Positions 26,806 through 39,804 of a stretch of DNA of 64,000 nt are shown in pieces (positions within the stretch are counted from its first letter, which is position 1; each line of letters starts with the position of its first letter). Source of the DNA: Lobosporangium transversale (Eukaryota; Mortierellomycota; Mortierellomycetes; Mortierellales; Mortierellaceae); assembly GCF_002105155.1 (NCBI RefSeq), contig NW_019029061.1:29152-93151 (forward strand). The letters run 5' to 3'. Position numbers and translations under genes: made by a program. Below the pieces are notes generated by a model that saw only the letters and a program-made list of their open reading frames with translations, made no database searches and had not been told where the DNA came from.

Positions 26806-28012
26806 AACAAAGGCTTAGCTTCGATTATAGAGCCAAGTCTGGTTCTGGGGATGTTGGAATGTGATACGAAAATGTATGAACTATCCCTTGGATGAAAAGA
26901 TAAAAGTGATGGATAAAGGGAAGAATGAAAGTGGTTAGATAGGTTGATGGGACGGAAGAGTATTGGGGATGAGAAAGACAAAAGGGCGGGAAAATATATG
27001 AGAGCAAGAGAAAGAAAAAGAAAGAAGGAAAGAAAGAGAGAGAAGAAGAGAGAACTTTGTTGCCCTTGTTTTTCATTCTTTTGCTTTTGCCACAGGTCGA
27101 CGGACACAACCCATTCGACTGAACAACACAACGAACGACCTTTTCATTCACAGTAAACAATCCATTGGAATTCTTTTTTTTTTTTTTTTTTTTTTTAATA
27201 TGAGAGCAGGAACTGACAAGAAAAACAAAAATATACAAAATCCTGTAATGTATGGTTTATCTGACCTGGAGCCATCTGTTGGTTCGTTTGCCCCCTTACT
27301 GGGCATGTTAATACATTCTCATTACTCTTAAATAACTATAGGTCTAAGCGTGGGCAAAGGAGAAAGACCGTTCTTCAGATGTTACCCAATTGAACCTTCT
27401 AGTTGTCAAACAGCCAGGGGAAAACAGTTGTAGTCTAGTAAGATATAGTAATTCCAAGGCCCTATTGATCATTTTGATCCGCAGAACATTCCAGGATGGG
27501 TGTGTGGATCATGGCGGAGCTGAACGACATGTCTACTTCCCCTGTATCCCCATGTATCCCCCCTGTATCCCTGTATTCGATTCGATCGTAATGTACAACT
27601 CTTGAGCCCTATTTTATATTTCTTTTTTTTTGTGCTGAATAGGTGTGGGCAAAGAATAAATGTGCTTCCCACTTCACTTTGCCCTTAGCCCGACGCCTTA
27701 TTGAAGATAGCCTCCAGAGATTTTAATAAACATGTAGTCAGGGAGATTTCAATATAACCAAAGAGAAATGTACAAAGGATAAAAAAACAAGACATGTCTG
27801 TTTCTGCAGTCAACTTTAAATCTTCAGTGCCCCTTCTTGTGATTCCTCCTTTCTCTTTACCACGTTCCTGCCTTTTTTCTCATTCTCAGTTCATTGCTTC
27901 CATCATCGCTTTCACACACACTTTTTTTATTTTTTTATTTCTTTTAAATTATTTTCTTTTTCTTCTGCAGTCTCATTGCAGCTGCAACCTCAGTCTTCTT
28001 ATTGCTCTGGAC
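26806..28012. promoter_or_regulatory. divergent spacer between the Hsp70-like and LRR genes
   Basis: This 1.2 kb separates two divergent start codons (26805 minus, 28013 plus). It contains an A/G-rich stretch (26990-27055), a T22 run at 27175-27196 and repeats of TGTATCCC at 27542-27575. Just before 28013 there is a pyrimidine-rich leader. A shared promoter is inferred; no specific site was recognised. Confidence 0.4.
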
Positions 28013-31000
28013 ATGATAGGTATCCAACACAGGGAAAACTCTGACAATAATACTTCTCTTACCGCTCCAAAGATTATAATGGCGCCTCTTTCCACCGAAA
28101 GTATCTTGGATCCTCTGAATGCCACAGTAGATATTATTTCAACCGATTATCAGCCGCAGAAAGTCAAGCATGTCCGAGACCAGGAAGAAACCGAAGAAAC
28201 GCAACATAAGAATATAATCAAGTCCCTTCAACATAATAACTTCAGTCCTAACAGTCTGGACCATGATTCTCAGCGCGGCAGCAGCGACAGCACCTCTCGG
28301 CTCGAAGAAACAAGCGTAAATGGTGCCTCACTAGACACCAATTCCTTCCCGAATCCACAAAACCAAAGAGGTGAATTCGAATCGATGGAGGATACCATTC
28401 GGGACAAGCAGCAAATGGATAAGCAACAGGGGGCTGAGCATGAGCAACCCTTGGAGGGCCAGCACGAAGTCACCAACGCAGTTGGTATAACGGAAACAGT
28501 GATGGGAGAAGTTGTGACCCACTCAATAGCATTAACCACAAATACATTGTCCATGCAGTCATCGCAGCAACAGGAACAGCAACAGCAACAGCAAGGAAGT
28601 ATGTTTTTATAATACTCATTCTTTAATGACTCTCATTGCTCTCATTGATGCAACACTGTTATTGTTGTACATGGCAATCATTTGGTAGTAGACGAATGGC
28701 GATGCTCATCCAAAAAAAAAAAAAAAAAAAAAAAAAACAATTATTTTTTGATCTTTGATAGTTATCAGTAGCAGACCTAAATTGAAACGACCGCCACTAC
28801 GACCCATTGACCTCGGCAGCGTGCCCAAAAAGTCTATTCTCAAGAAGGAGACTGCCTACCCTTTTATCGAACAACCTGCTAAAAATCCTGTCTTCAAGTC
28901 ACAATGGCTACAGAGCACTGTAAACAAACTGGCCGTCATGGGTGGGCCTTCGACACCCACCGCCTATACAGCTCAATCAACTTCCATGTTCAGGAAACTG
29001 GTTTTACAAGCAGCAGCAGCCACCTCACCCTCTCCAACATCACCTTCTGGATCCCATCGACCTGCAGGACCACCTATTTTTACCAACAATGAAAGGTCAC
29101 GTTACTCTTTAGCTGACACTGAGGGAAGCTCCAGTTCATTGTTGTCTGATAAGGCGTTAAAGCATGTAAGGTTTTCTGTAGGGCAATTGACGACAGAACA
29201 TATCTTCCATCATGACGATGCCTATGAGTCCGCGGAGGAAACCGAGCCCTCAAAGACACAGGTTCAGATTATTACGACACCTGCTCCGCCTAAAAAATTA
29301 CTCACAACGACAGACGGCGTTGTAGTAGATGACAACATTTATACAGCCAAGGAGATTATGAACTATTATCTAGTTGCGTGCAACACTCGCGAGGAGTCTC
29401 CAATTGATCGTCTTATCAATGATATGCATGTATGTAGATTCACACAATCTTGATCATTTTTCTATTGCAAGGACAAAAAAAAAAAAAAAAAAAAAAGAGT
29501 TTCACGAGAGACTCATCAATATGTATTCTGTCTCTCTTTTAGGCTGCCGCAAGCAGACCATCGAATCCACTGTTAACTACTATAGATCTGACAGGTAATC
29601 ATACAGACATTTCGTTATTTTCATTAGACAACTGAAAATACCCACACTAAACTCCTTTTTTCTTCCCCCCCTTTTTTTTTACCAGGTGAACCCTTACCAC
29701 GAAAGACATTAGATCCAATTGCAGATGTTCTCACGCTGGAATTCGGATTGAAGCAACTCTATCTGGATAACTGTAATCTGGAGGACGATGTAAGTTAGGC
29801 GGAGTACATAAAGGATCATTTGTCATCTGTGATAACACCAGCTTTGATCAGTCATTTACCATTCTCAATGTTACTTCGGGGCTATGATAATAGACACTGA
29901 AAATGCTACTCTACAGCTTGCTGCTCACAGACACGTTGACTGTGCTCAGTGTCCAGGATAACAAGAAGATAAAGTCAAACGGGTTCAAATACATTTCGGT
30001 TTTCGTTAAAAAGGTATTTTTTGTATTTAAGTCATGCTTATTTTGACTCTAAGTAGTTGTCGTGCATCTGAGTTTATATATTTTTGACAATCAAACATTT
30101 TTTTATTTTTATTTTTATTTTTTTATTTAATCATGATATCAGACTAAAGCGCTCAAGGTTTTAAATGTATCTGGAATTGCAATGGATAAACGGTCAATCG
30201 AGTTCTTGGCGCATGCTCTCAAAGTCGGTCGCCTTGGCTTCGGATCAAGATTAGAGGAGTTACGTATGGACCGCTGTGGATTGCGAGGAAATCTGCTTGA
30301 GATCATGGGTGAGTAAAAGGAGAACGCCAAAGCAAGCAAGCCTTTTATACCTTACCGTCATGCTTTCTAACTTGGCCAATGTCTACGTGAAAACCTGTTG
30401 ATATTTTATAGCACCTGCAATAAGGGAATCAAACTTGAGGAACGTATCTATGCGATCTAACAGAATCGGTTCTTCAGGAGGGGTCTGGATTGGTGTTCTG
30501 ATACGTGACTATGATGATCAATTAAATGCGGCCATTCCTATTAACAATGAAGAGCAAGGGTTTAAGAGAGTGTTCCCAGGAATTTCTAATCCAGAGCTTC
30601 TGAAGCGTACCCGTGGTGTTGAAGTATTGGACATCTCCGATAACGACCTTCGACAAGGTGCAGATTATGTGGCTCAGACTCTACGTCGCAACATGTCTCT
30701 TAAATCACTAGTTATGACACACAATAATCTTGATCCTGCTCGCCTTGCTGTCCTTGCAGACGCACTTAAACTCAACATCGGCTTGGAGTCGCTTGATCTT
30801 AGTCATAATCGTGTATGCGGACCTACTGTTACTGGCATCAATGCGTTGACCCAAAAGTTGTCATACAATAAGACACTCAAGAAGTTGACACTGTCTAATA
30901 CAGGACTTCAATCAGAAGGAGCTATTGCTCTCGCCGAGTTCCTGCCCGAGACGCGCACCCTGACTCAGCTGGATCTGACAGGAAACGATCTCGTGGATAT

Positions 31001-32673
31001 TGCTGGTGTGATGGCATTGTCTGTGAGCATCCGCATGAACAACAGCTTGACCTGTTTAGACTTGAATGTACCGCCCAATGACGCAGAATTTGCACGTCTA
31101 TCGCGCGATATCCTTCGTGCATGCATTCGAAATATGGAGGAGAAGACGGGATCAAATGCAGGCATGCCTTCTCCAGATGTCATGCCGAGCAATACGATCT
31201 TTAGTCAACCTTCGTCTCCATTTATATCCGGACTATCTACAGCAGCAGATGAGGACAGGCGATGGCAATTACTCGAGAGCGTCGCTGGCGAGCTCTACCG
31301 AACGAGAGAGGCGCTTGGTGCTATGGAGAAGGCCCTCAATCATGAGAAGGCGATGCGTCGTAATTGGCTTGAGCACTTTTATCGTAAAAATGCTGTACCG
31401 CTGCCCAATACATTGACGGGAGAAAATGGTCACGTAGGAGACCCACATACATCCACGCCTCCACTGGAGCCTATTCCTGCCACTCCAGAGGAGAAGAAAA
31501 TGCTTGAAGTCGCAAAAGGTGTTCTTTATCGTGCACCTCCACAGATTGAGGTACTTTCTAGACATGTAAACGCCCACATACTTGCTTACTGATAGAATAG
31601 TTATGTTAAACTAACTAATTTTTTATGGCTCGTGAATGTTTCAGATGCTGTACCATCAATGCAAACGCCATCAAGCGAATATTTTGAATCTCAATAGCAG
31701 GATTGATAATGACAAGGCATTGCATGAGCTGGAAACAATGTATAACCTTTTGAATGTCTTTTTGGAGGCATATCTTGTTCTTTTTGCTCTACCAGAGATA
31801 CCCAATCATGTTGTTATCAGACCACGAACAAACTCTCTTCAGCCTGCCGATTCTGCAGAGGGTCCAGCGTCGTCAACCAACTTAGCTGAGAGCTCAAAAA
31901 AGGCCTTAGTAGATAGTGAGATAGCACATGAAAAAAAAACAGCCCAGGATCAGGTCGTACCTCAGACTCTCTCAGAGGAACCAGAGTCCGATATTGATTC
32001 ATCATTTTTGCTTGAAGATGAAGATGACATGGACGACGAGGTCTATACCAACGATGCTCTGATTGATGTCCGCCGGACCAAGTTACTATCTGACCATCGT
32101 TCAGGACAATCATCTCCCCCGAAGCTGACATCTATCGATGGTCAATTTGATCCAGAGCGTGGTACGGAAGATGGAGATGGGGATGATGAAATAGTCACCA
32201 AGAATTATTCTAGCAGAGGATTCAAGCCAACGCCAGTCAATACAGAGAGTGTAGTTCGTATAGAGGCTGAAAAATCTCCGTCTACGCTTGCCAGTCCTCT
32301 TGAGAAGCTACGCAAAGCAGTTGAGGAAGAGGAAGGAGAGGGTATATGACTATAACTAGAAACAAACCTTGCAACATCTGTATGCTCGGATTTTTTTTTT
32401 TTTGTGGTGTTTCTAATCTTATTTTTAATTTTTCCCTTGCATAGTGCTGCGACGTGGAAAGGATTTGCTTGAAAATGGATTAGAGAATGGCCTTGAGGAC
32501 GAAACCATGTCAGGCGAGGAATTGAAAATTCAGGTAAAAGGAGAAAAAAAAAAGTGAAAGCTTTGAAATTTAATATTGCCTCAATATCGAGCCTAAACAG
32601 ACTGTTCTTCTCGCTCCTTTGCCTGCTGCTCTTTTTGTTTTAGCTCCTTACCAGTGAAAATCATTCACCATAG
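28013..32673 (+). CDS. LRR protein with PP1-docking motifs (PPP1R37-like), about 1216 aa
   Basis: Ten exons: 28013-28598, 28762-29429, 29543-29594, 29686-29789, 29894-30013, 30143-30308, 30412-31550, 31645-32341, 32445-32533 and 32644-32673. All are GT-AG and in phase (1217 codons). Two protein phosphatase 1 docking motifs precede the repeats: SILK (220-223, in PKKSILKKE) and an RVxF-type KHVRF (329-333). Residues about 437-790 are ribonuclease-inhibitor-type leucine-rich repeats, for example LESLDLSHNRVCG, LKKLTLSNTGLQSEG and LTQLDLTGNDLVD. This order, PP1 motifs then LRRs, is that of PPP1R37, an inhibitor/targeting subunit of PP1. The tail has an acidic Ser-rich segment (around 1000-1060). 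An in-frame ATG exists at 27794, but its 73 residues come from a pyrimidine-rich leader, so I prefer 28013. If the last intron were retained the protein would end eight residues after KIQ. Confidence 0.82.
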
Positions 32674-33726
32674 AAAAACAAAATCTGTCTAAAATTCTTG
32701 TACTAATGCGCAAATATCAAAGAGTACTTTTATTTCTTGAAGGATTGTATGGCCAAAGAAAATATTCTGTCTATCTTAATGTGATTCTCACCACAAATAC
32801 ATATTTTTTTTATACATTTAAAAGAGTGATGAGACTACTTAACTTATTAAAGCAGAGAACTTGCATGGCCCCAAAAATGTGGTTGTAGTATTGAGTTATT
32901 GTGGAGGCAACTGCCACTAATGTATTAAGCGAGTGTTTGGTGTTCATTGCCGCTCTTCTATACCATATCACATTGTTGTTGTCGTTCTGTGTTTGCAATG
33001 ACAATGGTGGTAATTGAGGTAGCTAAAGCCATGAGTATGGCTGGATGAGATAATACGATAAAAGAAGAATCATGGAGAAGTTTTACTAACTCGTCATTTG
33101 GATCAGGCATGTTGTGCCGATAAAATGAATGATTGAAAATAGGAAAGGAAAGAAACGGGGGAAAGTGAGAGAAAAGGCTGGGCGTAGCCCTCCATATGCA
33201 AGATGAAAGCGGGTAAAGTGAATGAGAACAAAAGGTTGGACCCATCAAGGCCTTGTAATATTTCAGTGAGTGAGTAATATTTTCGTTGCATCAAATCTGC
33301 CTGCATACATCACAAAGACTTTTCTGCAACGGAAACTCATATCACTTTAGCCGGACACTATCATGGTGCATGCATGACAGATAGTTGGAATTATTACTAT
33401 TGCGCATGTGGAAGGACCTTGATCCAGTTCTTACATTTGGGGTTATCGCGTGTGTCCCGAATTTCTTTCTCTCACTGCGCTACAGACATTCAAAGATGCT
33501 TTTTTTGTAATATAAAAAATCACGTGTAAAGGCTATAGTTTTCTAGCTTGTTGCATGCATCATCCCTTTAGACCTCTTTCCTTTCAACGCTCTCCACCTC
33601 TCACTCACCACCTCTCACTTACCACCACGAATAATCATCAAAACCGAGATATTCATATAATTTATGTCATTTTGGTGAATAGTAGTGAACAATCGACATT
33701 ACAGTATAAAAGAAACGGAACTCACC
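32674..33726. other. spacer without a recognised gene
   Basis: About 1 kb between the LRR gene stop and the ARL5 start codon. Short chance ORFs only. The last 200 bp are CT-rich (CTCTCCACCTCTCACTCACC near 33590), as expected upstream of a fungal gene. Confidence 0.6.
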
Positions 33727-34900
33727 ATGGTACACGCATAAAGCATTTGTTACTTGTCTCTGCCATCTCGATGTATACATTCGGAGGAACAAAGTAAAAA
33801 AAAAAAAAAAAAAAGAAAGAAAGAAAGAAAGAAAAGAAACTAAATAAAGCTGATACAAATATTATTCAGGGTATTGTATTGACAAGGCTCTGGCGGAAGC
33901 TAATGAGTCAAGAGGAAGTCAAGATTGTGATCGTCGGACTGGACAATGCAGGAAAGACTACTGTCCTATATAAGTTGTAAGTAAGAAAAGAATATGGATA
34001 TCAGGCTTAGTTCAGCACCTTCAAGCTTTTAATTCAGGGAATGTCTAGAAGACGGAAAAAGCTTTCAGCATGCTATTTTTGACATACATTTTATATGCGT
34101 GTTTTTTAGACTTTTGAATGAAGTCGTCGTTACCACACCAACGATAGGATCTAACGTTGAAGAAATAACTTACAAGAATATCAAGTTCCTCATGTGGGTG
34201 AGTTGTACTAAATCATGAATACATTCTTTACTTTTCATTCTGAACCATGACTTTGAAATATGTGCGCATATTGACACGCTGCTTTGATATTTTTATACAT
34301 ATTCTTTATTTTGGTGGAGTAGGACATAGGAGGTCAGGAATCACTACGATCATCATGGAAAACGTACTACGTCAATACAAAAGCCGTCATCATGGTCATT
34401 GATAGTTCAGATAAGGAACGCCTCCACATTTCAAAAACAGAATTACACACTATGATGGAGTCAGAGGCAAGCCTTTACAACCTGAAAAAAAAAAAAAGCG
34501 TTTGTGAAATGTTTTTTAGAATGGACAGGCTTCTAATCAGTGGAGCCTTTTTTTTTTGTGTTACTGCAATAGTCATTACGAAACGCAAGTCTTTTAGTAT
34601 TTGCAAACAAGCAGGACGTCAAGGGTGCACTGAGTGCAGCCAAGATTTCTGAGGCCCTTGCACTCACATCATTGCAGGATCGACAGTGGCATATCCAGGC
34701 ATGCTCGGCCCTTACTGGAGATGGGTAAAGACTTTATGATACTCTTGTGATTGAACTAGGTGGGATTGTCTCAATCCCAAATTAGCTACCAACTTATTAA
34801 CTTCACTGCACCTACTTTTTTTTTTAATGTTTAATTTTGCTATTTAAATAGGCTGTTTGAAGGACTGGATTGGATAGTAGCGCAGATCGGATCGCACTGA
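33727..34900 (+). CDS. ARL5: ADP-ribosylation factor-like GTPase ARL5, 180 aa
   Basis: Six exons: 33727-33729 (ATG only), 33870-33976, 34110-34197, 34323-34466, 34573-34724 and 34852-34900, exactly 181 codons. The protein starts [17 protein letters not shown], with Gly2 available for N-myristoylation as in ARL5. G-motifs: GLDNAGKT (24-31), PTIGSNVEE with switch-I Thr47, WDIGGQE (66-72), NKQD (126-129) and CSALTG near the end. [10 protein letters not shown] and [10 protein letters not shown] are characteristic of ARL5 rather than ARF1 or ARL1. ARL5 acts at the trans-Golgi, where it recruits the GARP tethering complex. Two oddities: exon 1 would carry just the start codon before donor GTACAC, and intron 4 uses a GC donor (GAG|GCAAGC). 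Residue alignment across that junction ([15 protein letters not shown]) has no gap relative to the family. Length matches the usual 179-180 aa. Confidence 0.93.
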
Positions 34901-35437
34901 TTTCATAAAAATATTACCATCTGCTGCACCTGTTTAAAAAATCAATTTGGTAATGGATGTTTGTTTGTAGCCTTTTATTTCCTCTAATATACCAATGGGC
35001 TCAAGCTTGAAATGTTCTGTTCTCGAGGCGAAGCAAATGCTTGTTAATATCTTCCAGTGCCTTATGGGTCACCCTTCATGACAGAGAGATTCTGAGACCT
35101 AAAATGGAAATGAAATGCGGGATTTTTTATTTTTTGTTTATAGACAACAGGGGATTGACATCCAAGCCAGTCAAAGTTTCCCTTGTGGAAACTATTTTGA
35201 CATTCTTTTTTTTTGAAATGCAACAATGAAATAATTTCGACATTCTTCATCATAGTATACACACGCACTCTGTCTCATCCATTCTCCTCACCTACATACA
35301 GCTTCACACTTATCATTCTCTTCCTCCATCCATCCATTGGCGCTTAATACCCTCATATTCACTTCTTTCTGCCATTGGATCTCTCTCTCTTTCTCTCTCA
35401 CTTTTTTTTTTTTTTTTTTTACCATTACCTTGAGCAC
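34901..35437. other. spacer without a recognised gene
   Basis: About 540 bp. The last 60 bp before the next start codon are a CT tract followed by T20, probably the leader of the His-rich gene. Confidence 0.55.
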
Positions 35438-38242
35438 ATGGATTCCTCATCTGTCTCACCTGTAGCTTCGCCTCATGCACCTCAAGAGCAGGGCAGTGAC
35501 AGTCTCAAGGGTAGCATCGCCAGTGTTGCTGCTACGACTAACCAACATAGTGACAGCCCAATTTACATTCAAAAAGGAATGGCCGAGAGCTCTTCAGTGG
35601 AATCACCGACTCGACTGCAGTCGCATTTTGAAAGTAGAGGAAACCTTGATACCCTTGCTGCTGCTGCCCTGAAGCCTATTATAGAATCAAGCCCCACAGA
35701 GAAGACCATGGTTGATGCTTTGATCAGTGTGAGAGCTTCACCACCCCCGGTACAAACGCGTCGCAGTGAGCAAACGCCTATACAACCTTGCACTCGTGCT
35801 ACAATGTCAATTTCTTCCTTGATTGGTAAGGAGAGAGTAATGAAAAACACAAATTGCTCGATATCGCTTCATTTTATTTATTGTGTTGTTTTAAGAATGG
35901 AACAATGCCGAACTATCAGACGGCCACATCCGGAACCAGCCGGTAACCTTTGCATTTTTGGGTTCGATTGTACAAACAATTAAGACTTTTAATTTTATTT
36001 TAATTTTTTAAATAAAAACAGATGATTCTTCGTCGTCTTCTTTCTCACACAAGACGGACGATAGGATAAATGCAAGTCCTAGTCGCCATGCGACTCGATC
36101 TGGCGGGTCGTTTGGGCATTGGCGTGTTAATGGGAGGGTATCAGGTACGGTTGGCTTATAACAGGAAAGAAAAAATGAGACTTTTTTTTTTTATTTTTTT
36201 CCTTCTTTCAATCATGCTTCTTTGTCTATGCGATATGTGAACGTGGTACAAACAAAGGGCCATCTGACAGGATTCCCTTCAATTCTTTTATTCTTTTCTC
36301 CAGACGAAGAGATCAGGCCACAGAGTCGTAGTAATTCACGAAGCGATGACAGTGATTCTGATGATCGATATCTGGCCAACCGGCGCTCGCGCCAGCCTCA
36401 GCTTCAACATAACCACGCTCATCATCATCATTCTCACGAAGATTTAATGCGAGGATATAGTCCTGCTGAGCATCATCATCGTCATTACCATCATCACAAT
36501 CCATCAGGTTCAAGCAACATGGTACAGCCTCGTCACTCACATCAACACATGGTGCCTGTGCACCAGCACACACATCCTCATGTCCATTATCATCACCCAC
36601 ATCAGCATGTTCATCAACACTTGCCACTTTCACATCATCGCCATCACCACGTTCATCATCATCATCTGCACCAAGGCAAATCCTCCTCATCTGCATTTGC
36701 CTACATGCCTAAATCCCTTGGCCTCGTAAGTCCTATGCGTTTACTTAGTTATCAGGCCATTTTACACGTGTGTAACGTTGACCAACACACTAAAACAACC
36801 GCTTTATTACACACTATCTATTCAGCGCCTCAATCCAAAGCTGAAGGTGAACGCCACCCATTTGTACATATCATATCTGATTCAACTTGATCAAATGGTG
36901 AGGAACACACAAGGGTTTGTTCCGCAGTCATCCTCCATGGATTTGAAGATTACCTAATTGAAAATTATTTAAATTGCTAATTTTTTTCCTTTCCCTATTA
37001 TATCCGATATCCCAATGTTTCACCTCACGTTTTTTGCATGTATAGCAACGAGCACAGCATCTTATGAGGTCTTCAGAAAAAAGGAAGCCAGGCCAGGAGG
37101 GAACTACGAATCAAATGGAAGTGCCAGCTCATTCTATCCACAAACACCACCACCAACAACCGTGCTGTGGCGCGTCTTGTGTCAGTGACTGTTGTCGAAG
37201 TGCAATGACAGCTCCATGTCAGGTGGAGACTACTGGTCCTAAAGTCAATAGGCCTCAATCACCGCAATCGCCTCAATCACCTCAATCGCCTCAATCACCA
37301 CAATCACCACAATCACCAGTATCTGGCACTGCTGAGGATACAGATATGGGACATACGGAGAATACACAGTTAATACTGGCTAAAGATGCAGTTGGCAGGT
37401 CATCACCAACAGCGTCTCGTCAGGGTCACTTACATCCTCATGTTCATATTCACGCTCAGCATCAGCACCAGCATTTGCATGGCCACGGCCGTGGTCATGG
37501 CCATGTTCATACGCATCCACATGTGCATCCACATCATTCTGCACCGGTTTTACCAGCACATATTCATCCTGCTCAACACCATCATCACATCATCCCTGCA
37601 GGTACAAAATTGGAAAGAAGTGGAAGCAAAGGTAGCGGTTCACAAACAGTTCACCGCCATCACACATTACATCATCACCATCCACACCATCACCCATATC
37701 ATCCTAATCATCCCAATCACCAACATCACTTCCATCATCACGCACATCCTGGAAGTCATCATGGCCATAACCATAATCATAATCATAATCATAATCATAG
37801 TCATAGTCATAATCATAGTCATAACCATAATCATAATCACAATCACAATCATAGTCACGGCCATCATGGACACGGACACCATCATATGCACGGACACAGC
37901 CACGGTGTACATGTGCACCATGGCCACACGCACAGCCATGCCGGTCATAGTCACACACATATCCATAACCATTCTGGATCACCAATACATCAGCAGAGCC
38001 CAGGATCGGATCGGTCACATCGTGAACGTGGTCAGAGCAGGCGATTCTCTCAACAACAGCAGCAGCAACAAAAGCAGATATTGGTTCTCCCAATGCCTAG
38101 ACGACCTTCAGCTTGTGCAACGGATTCTCCGGTTGTGAAAGCAGCTTCACCAGATCCACGGCCACAGGGCGGAAATGAAATTCATGTGACGTGTGAGCAT
38201 AGTAGAGATGGAACAAAGGGCCTAGAGCATGAGCATGAGCAT

Positions 38243-38277
<35 letters not shown>

Positions 38278-38392
38278 AGAAAGGATGAATCAGGGTCAAG
38301 ATGATGGTCAGGAAGATAGAGATGGGCCATCTTCACCACTGATCTCCCCTCCTCTAGCTCTTAGGGCTGAGAGTGCCATGCTTGTGGACTGA
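35438..38392 (+). CDS. His-rich low-complexity protein, 764 aa, function unknown
   Basis: Five exons: 35438-35825, 35896-35942, 36054-36144, 36304-36725 and 37046-38392, exactly 765 codons. Exon 3 could instead start at 36022 only with a frame change. The N-terminus (MDSSSVSPVASPH) is Ser/Pro-rich and includes TMSISSLIEWNNAELSDG across exons 1-2. From about 190 it becomes His-rich: clusters of HH, NH, SH and GH dipeptides run from about 480 to 650, including a long (NH)n(SH)n tract. A seven-unit Pro-Gln-Ser repeat precedes it (encoded at 37252-37318), and Gln and (EQ)n runs follow. A short Cys cluster, PCCGASCVSDCC, sits near residue 345. Dense His plus Cys suggests binding of zinc, copper or nickel, but no transporter membrane spans or catalytic domain are present. 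I do not recognise a family. Confidence 0.7.
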
Positions 38393-39804
38393 ATGAAAAG
38401 TCCTTCTGCTATGTATAGTAATAATAATAATAATAATAATTAAAAAAAAAAACTCCTGCTGTATTGAGTGGAGCAGATCATTTTTTGATCGAGGTAATCA
38501 AACGAAGTATAGATTGGTCCGTGCGAGATGCGGGACAGCCGTTAAAAAGATTGAAAGATGATCTGCAAGCAAAGTTCTCATTTGTCCATTTGTCAACAGA
38601 CAAAGCGATGATTGCCTTTATTTGTTTGTGCAACCTTTGAGAAAGCAGAAGAGGGAGAGAGACCACTTTGGGCATGCCATATTATACATCCATTCTTTCT
38701 TAAATTAAGAAAGCATCGGATGGGATCACTCTCACCTCTCTTTAAAGTATCGCTGAACAAGTGTATGTGCAATCGAGATGGAAGAGAGTTGCTTGGCAAA
38801 TCATGCATATGTATACTTTTCTTGTCTAATAAATAAATGTTTGTACCGAGTGTTCTATTCCGACAACATAGACTTGCGCTCCTTCTCCTTTTATTTAGTG
38901 GCAATGACCCCCATTTGTTGTTTTAGTCGCATCATGGAGCATAGCAACTTTTAGGAGACTAAATAAAGAAAGAGAGCTTTTTTTGAATTTTACTACATCT
39001 ACTTTATACACACAGAACAACAGAAGCTGTCAATCCATCATTTGACGGAGTGTTTCCTTTCAATGTCGTGTCGGGAATTTAGTACTCTTGAGGAATACAA
39101 ACATAATGCAATGTTCGATGATGCATCCGACCGAACGACAACATGACGGGAACATGGTGCGTTAAATAGCAAGGTTTATTTTATTTACAAGGTTTTTTAT
39201 TTACTATTTACCTTATTTTACTTTTCACATTAGTGGGCTATTTGCTGGTTTAAATTTTTTTTTTTTTTTTTTTCCCATTCTCGCCTCCAAGTCTTTTCTT
39301 TCTCTACAATTGCATTGCATTGCATTGCATGGTACATGTGGACATTGAGAACCATTGAACCCATTAAAAACCACACGACCTGCTCTTTTATTTTTATTCT
39401 TTTTTTCTTTTCTCTCTTTATTGTTGTTTACATTCCTTGTATTAGCTACCTCTTACTCTCACTCTCACTCTCTCACTTTTTTTTTTTTTTTTTTCGGGCT
39501 GATCGATCTTTTTTTTTTTTTTTATATTCACATTCACTCTTTTCTGGTGCTCAATGGACTTGCAGGCTGCACATCCCACTTCACTTCCTCTCCAGTCCAT
39601 TGCACCAACTCTTACGACCCACAGTGACAATAGCTTCATACTTTTTTGCCTATACTCTATTCCTATCCCTTGTCTCAAACACCCTGCACCATCTCAAGCA
39701 TAGGCAAAAGAATCAACCGCAGTCAGTGTCCACAATAGGCTGCTCCCTATCGCTTTTTTTTATTTTTTTTATTTATTTTTTTATTTTATTTTCCCCTTCT
39801 GTCA
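38393..39804. other. 1.4 kb spacer with microsatellites
   Basis: Contains (TAA)n at about 38419-38441, T20 at 39256, a GCATT repeat at 39309-39330, CT/TC tracts at 39455-39480 and long T runs up to the next start codon. No gene recognised. The last 500 bp look like a pyrimidine-rich fungal leader. Confidence 0.6.

Noticed and set aside
27794-28012. In-frame ATG at 27794 as the start of the LRR protein
   Set aside because: The 73 residues it adds come from a pyrimidine-rich, T-run leader (FLFLLNYFLFLL) and look like translated 5'UTR. The ATG at 28013 is preferred.
37667-38093. Long minus-strand ORFs with (YD)n or (M/I/V)n over the His-rich exon
   Set aside because: They are shadows of the (CATAAT)n codon repeat on the plus strand, which has the proper splice sites and phase.
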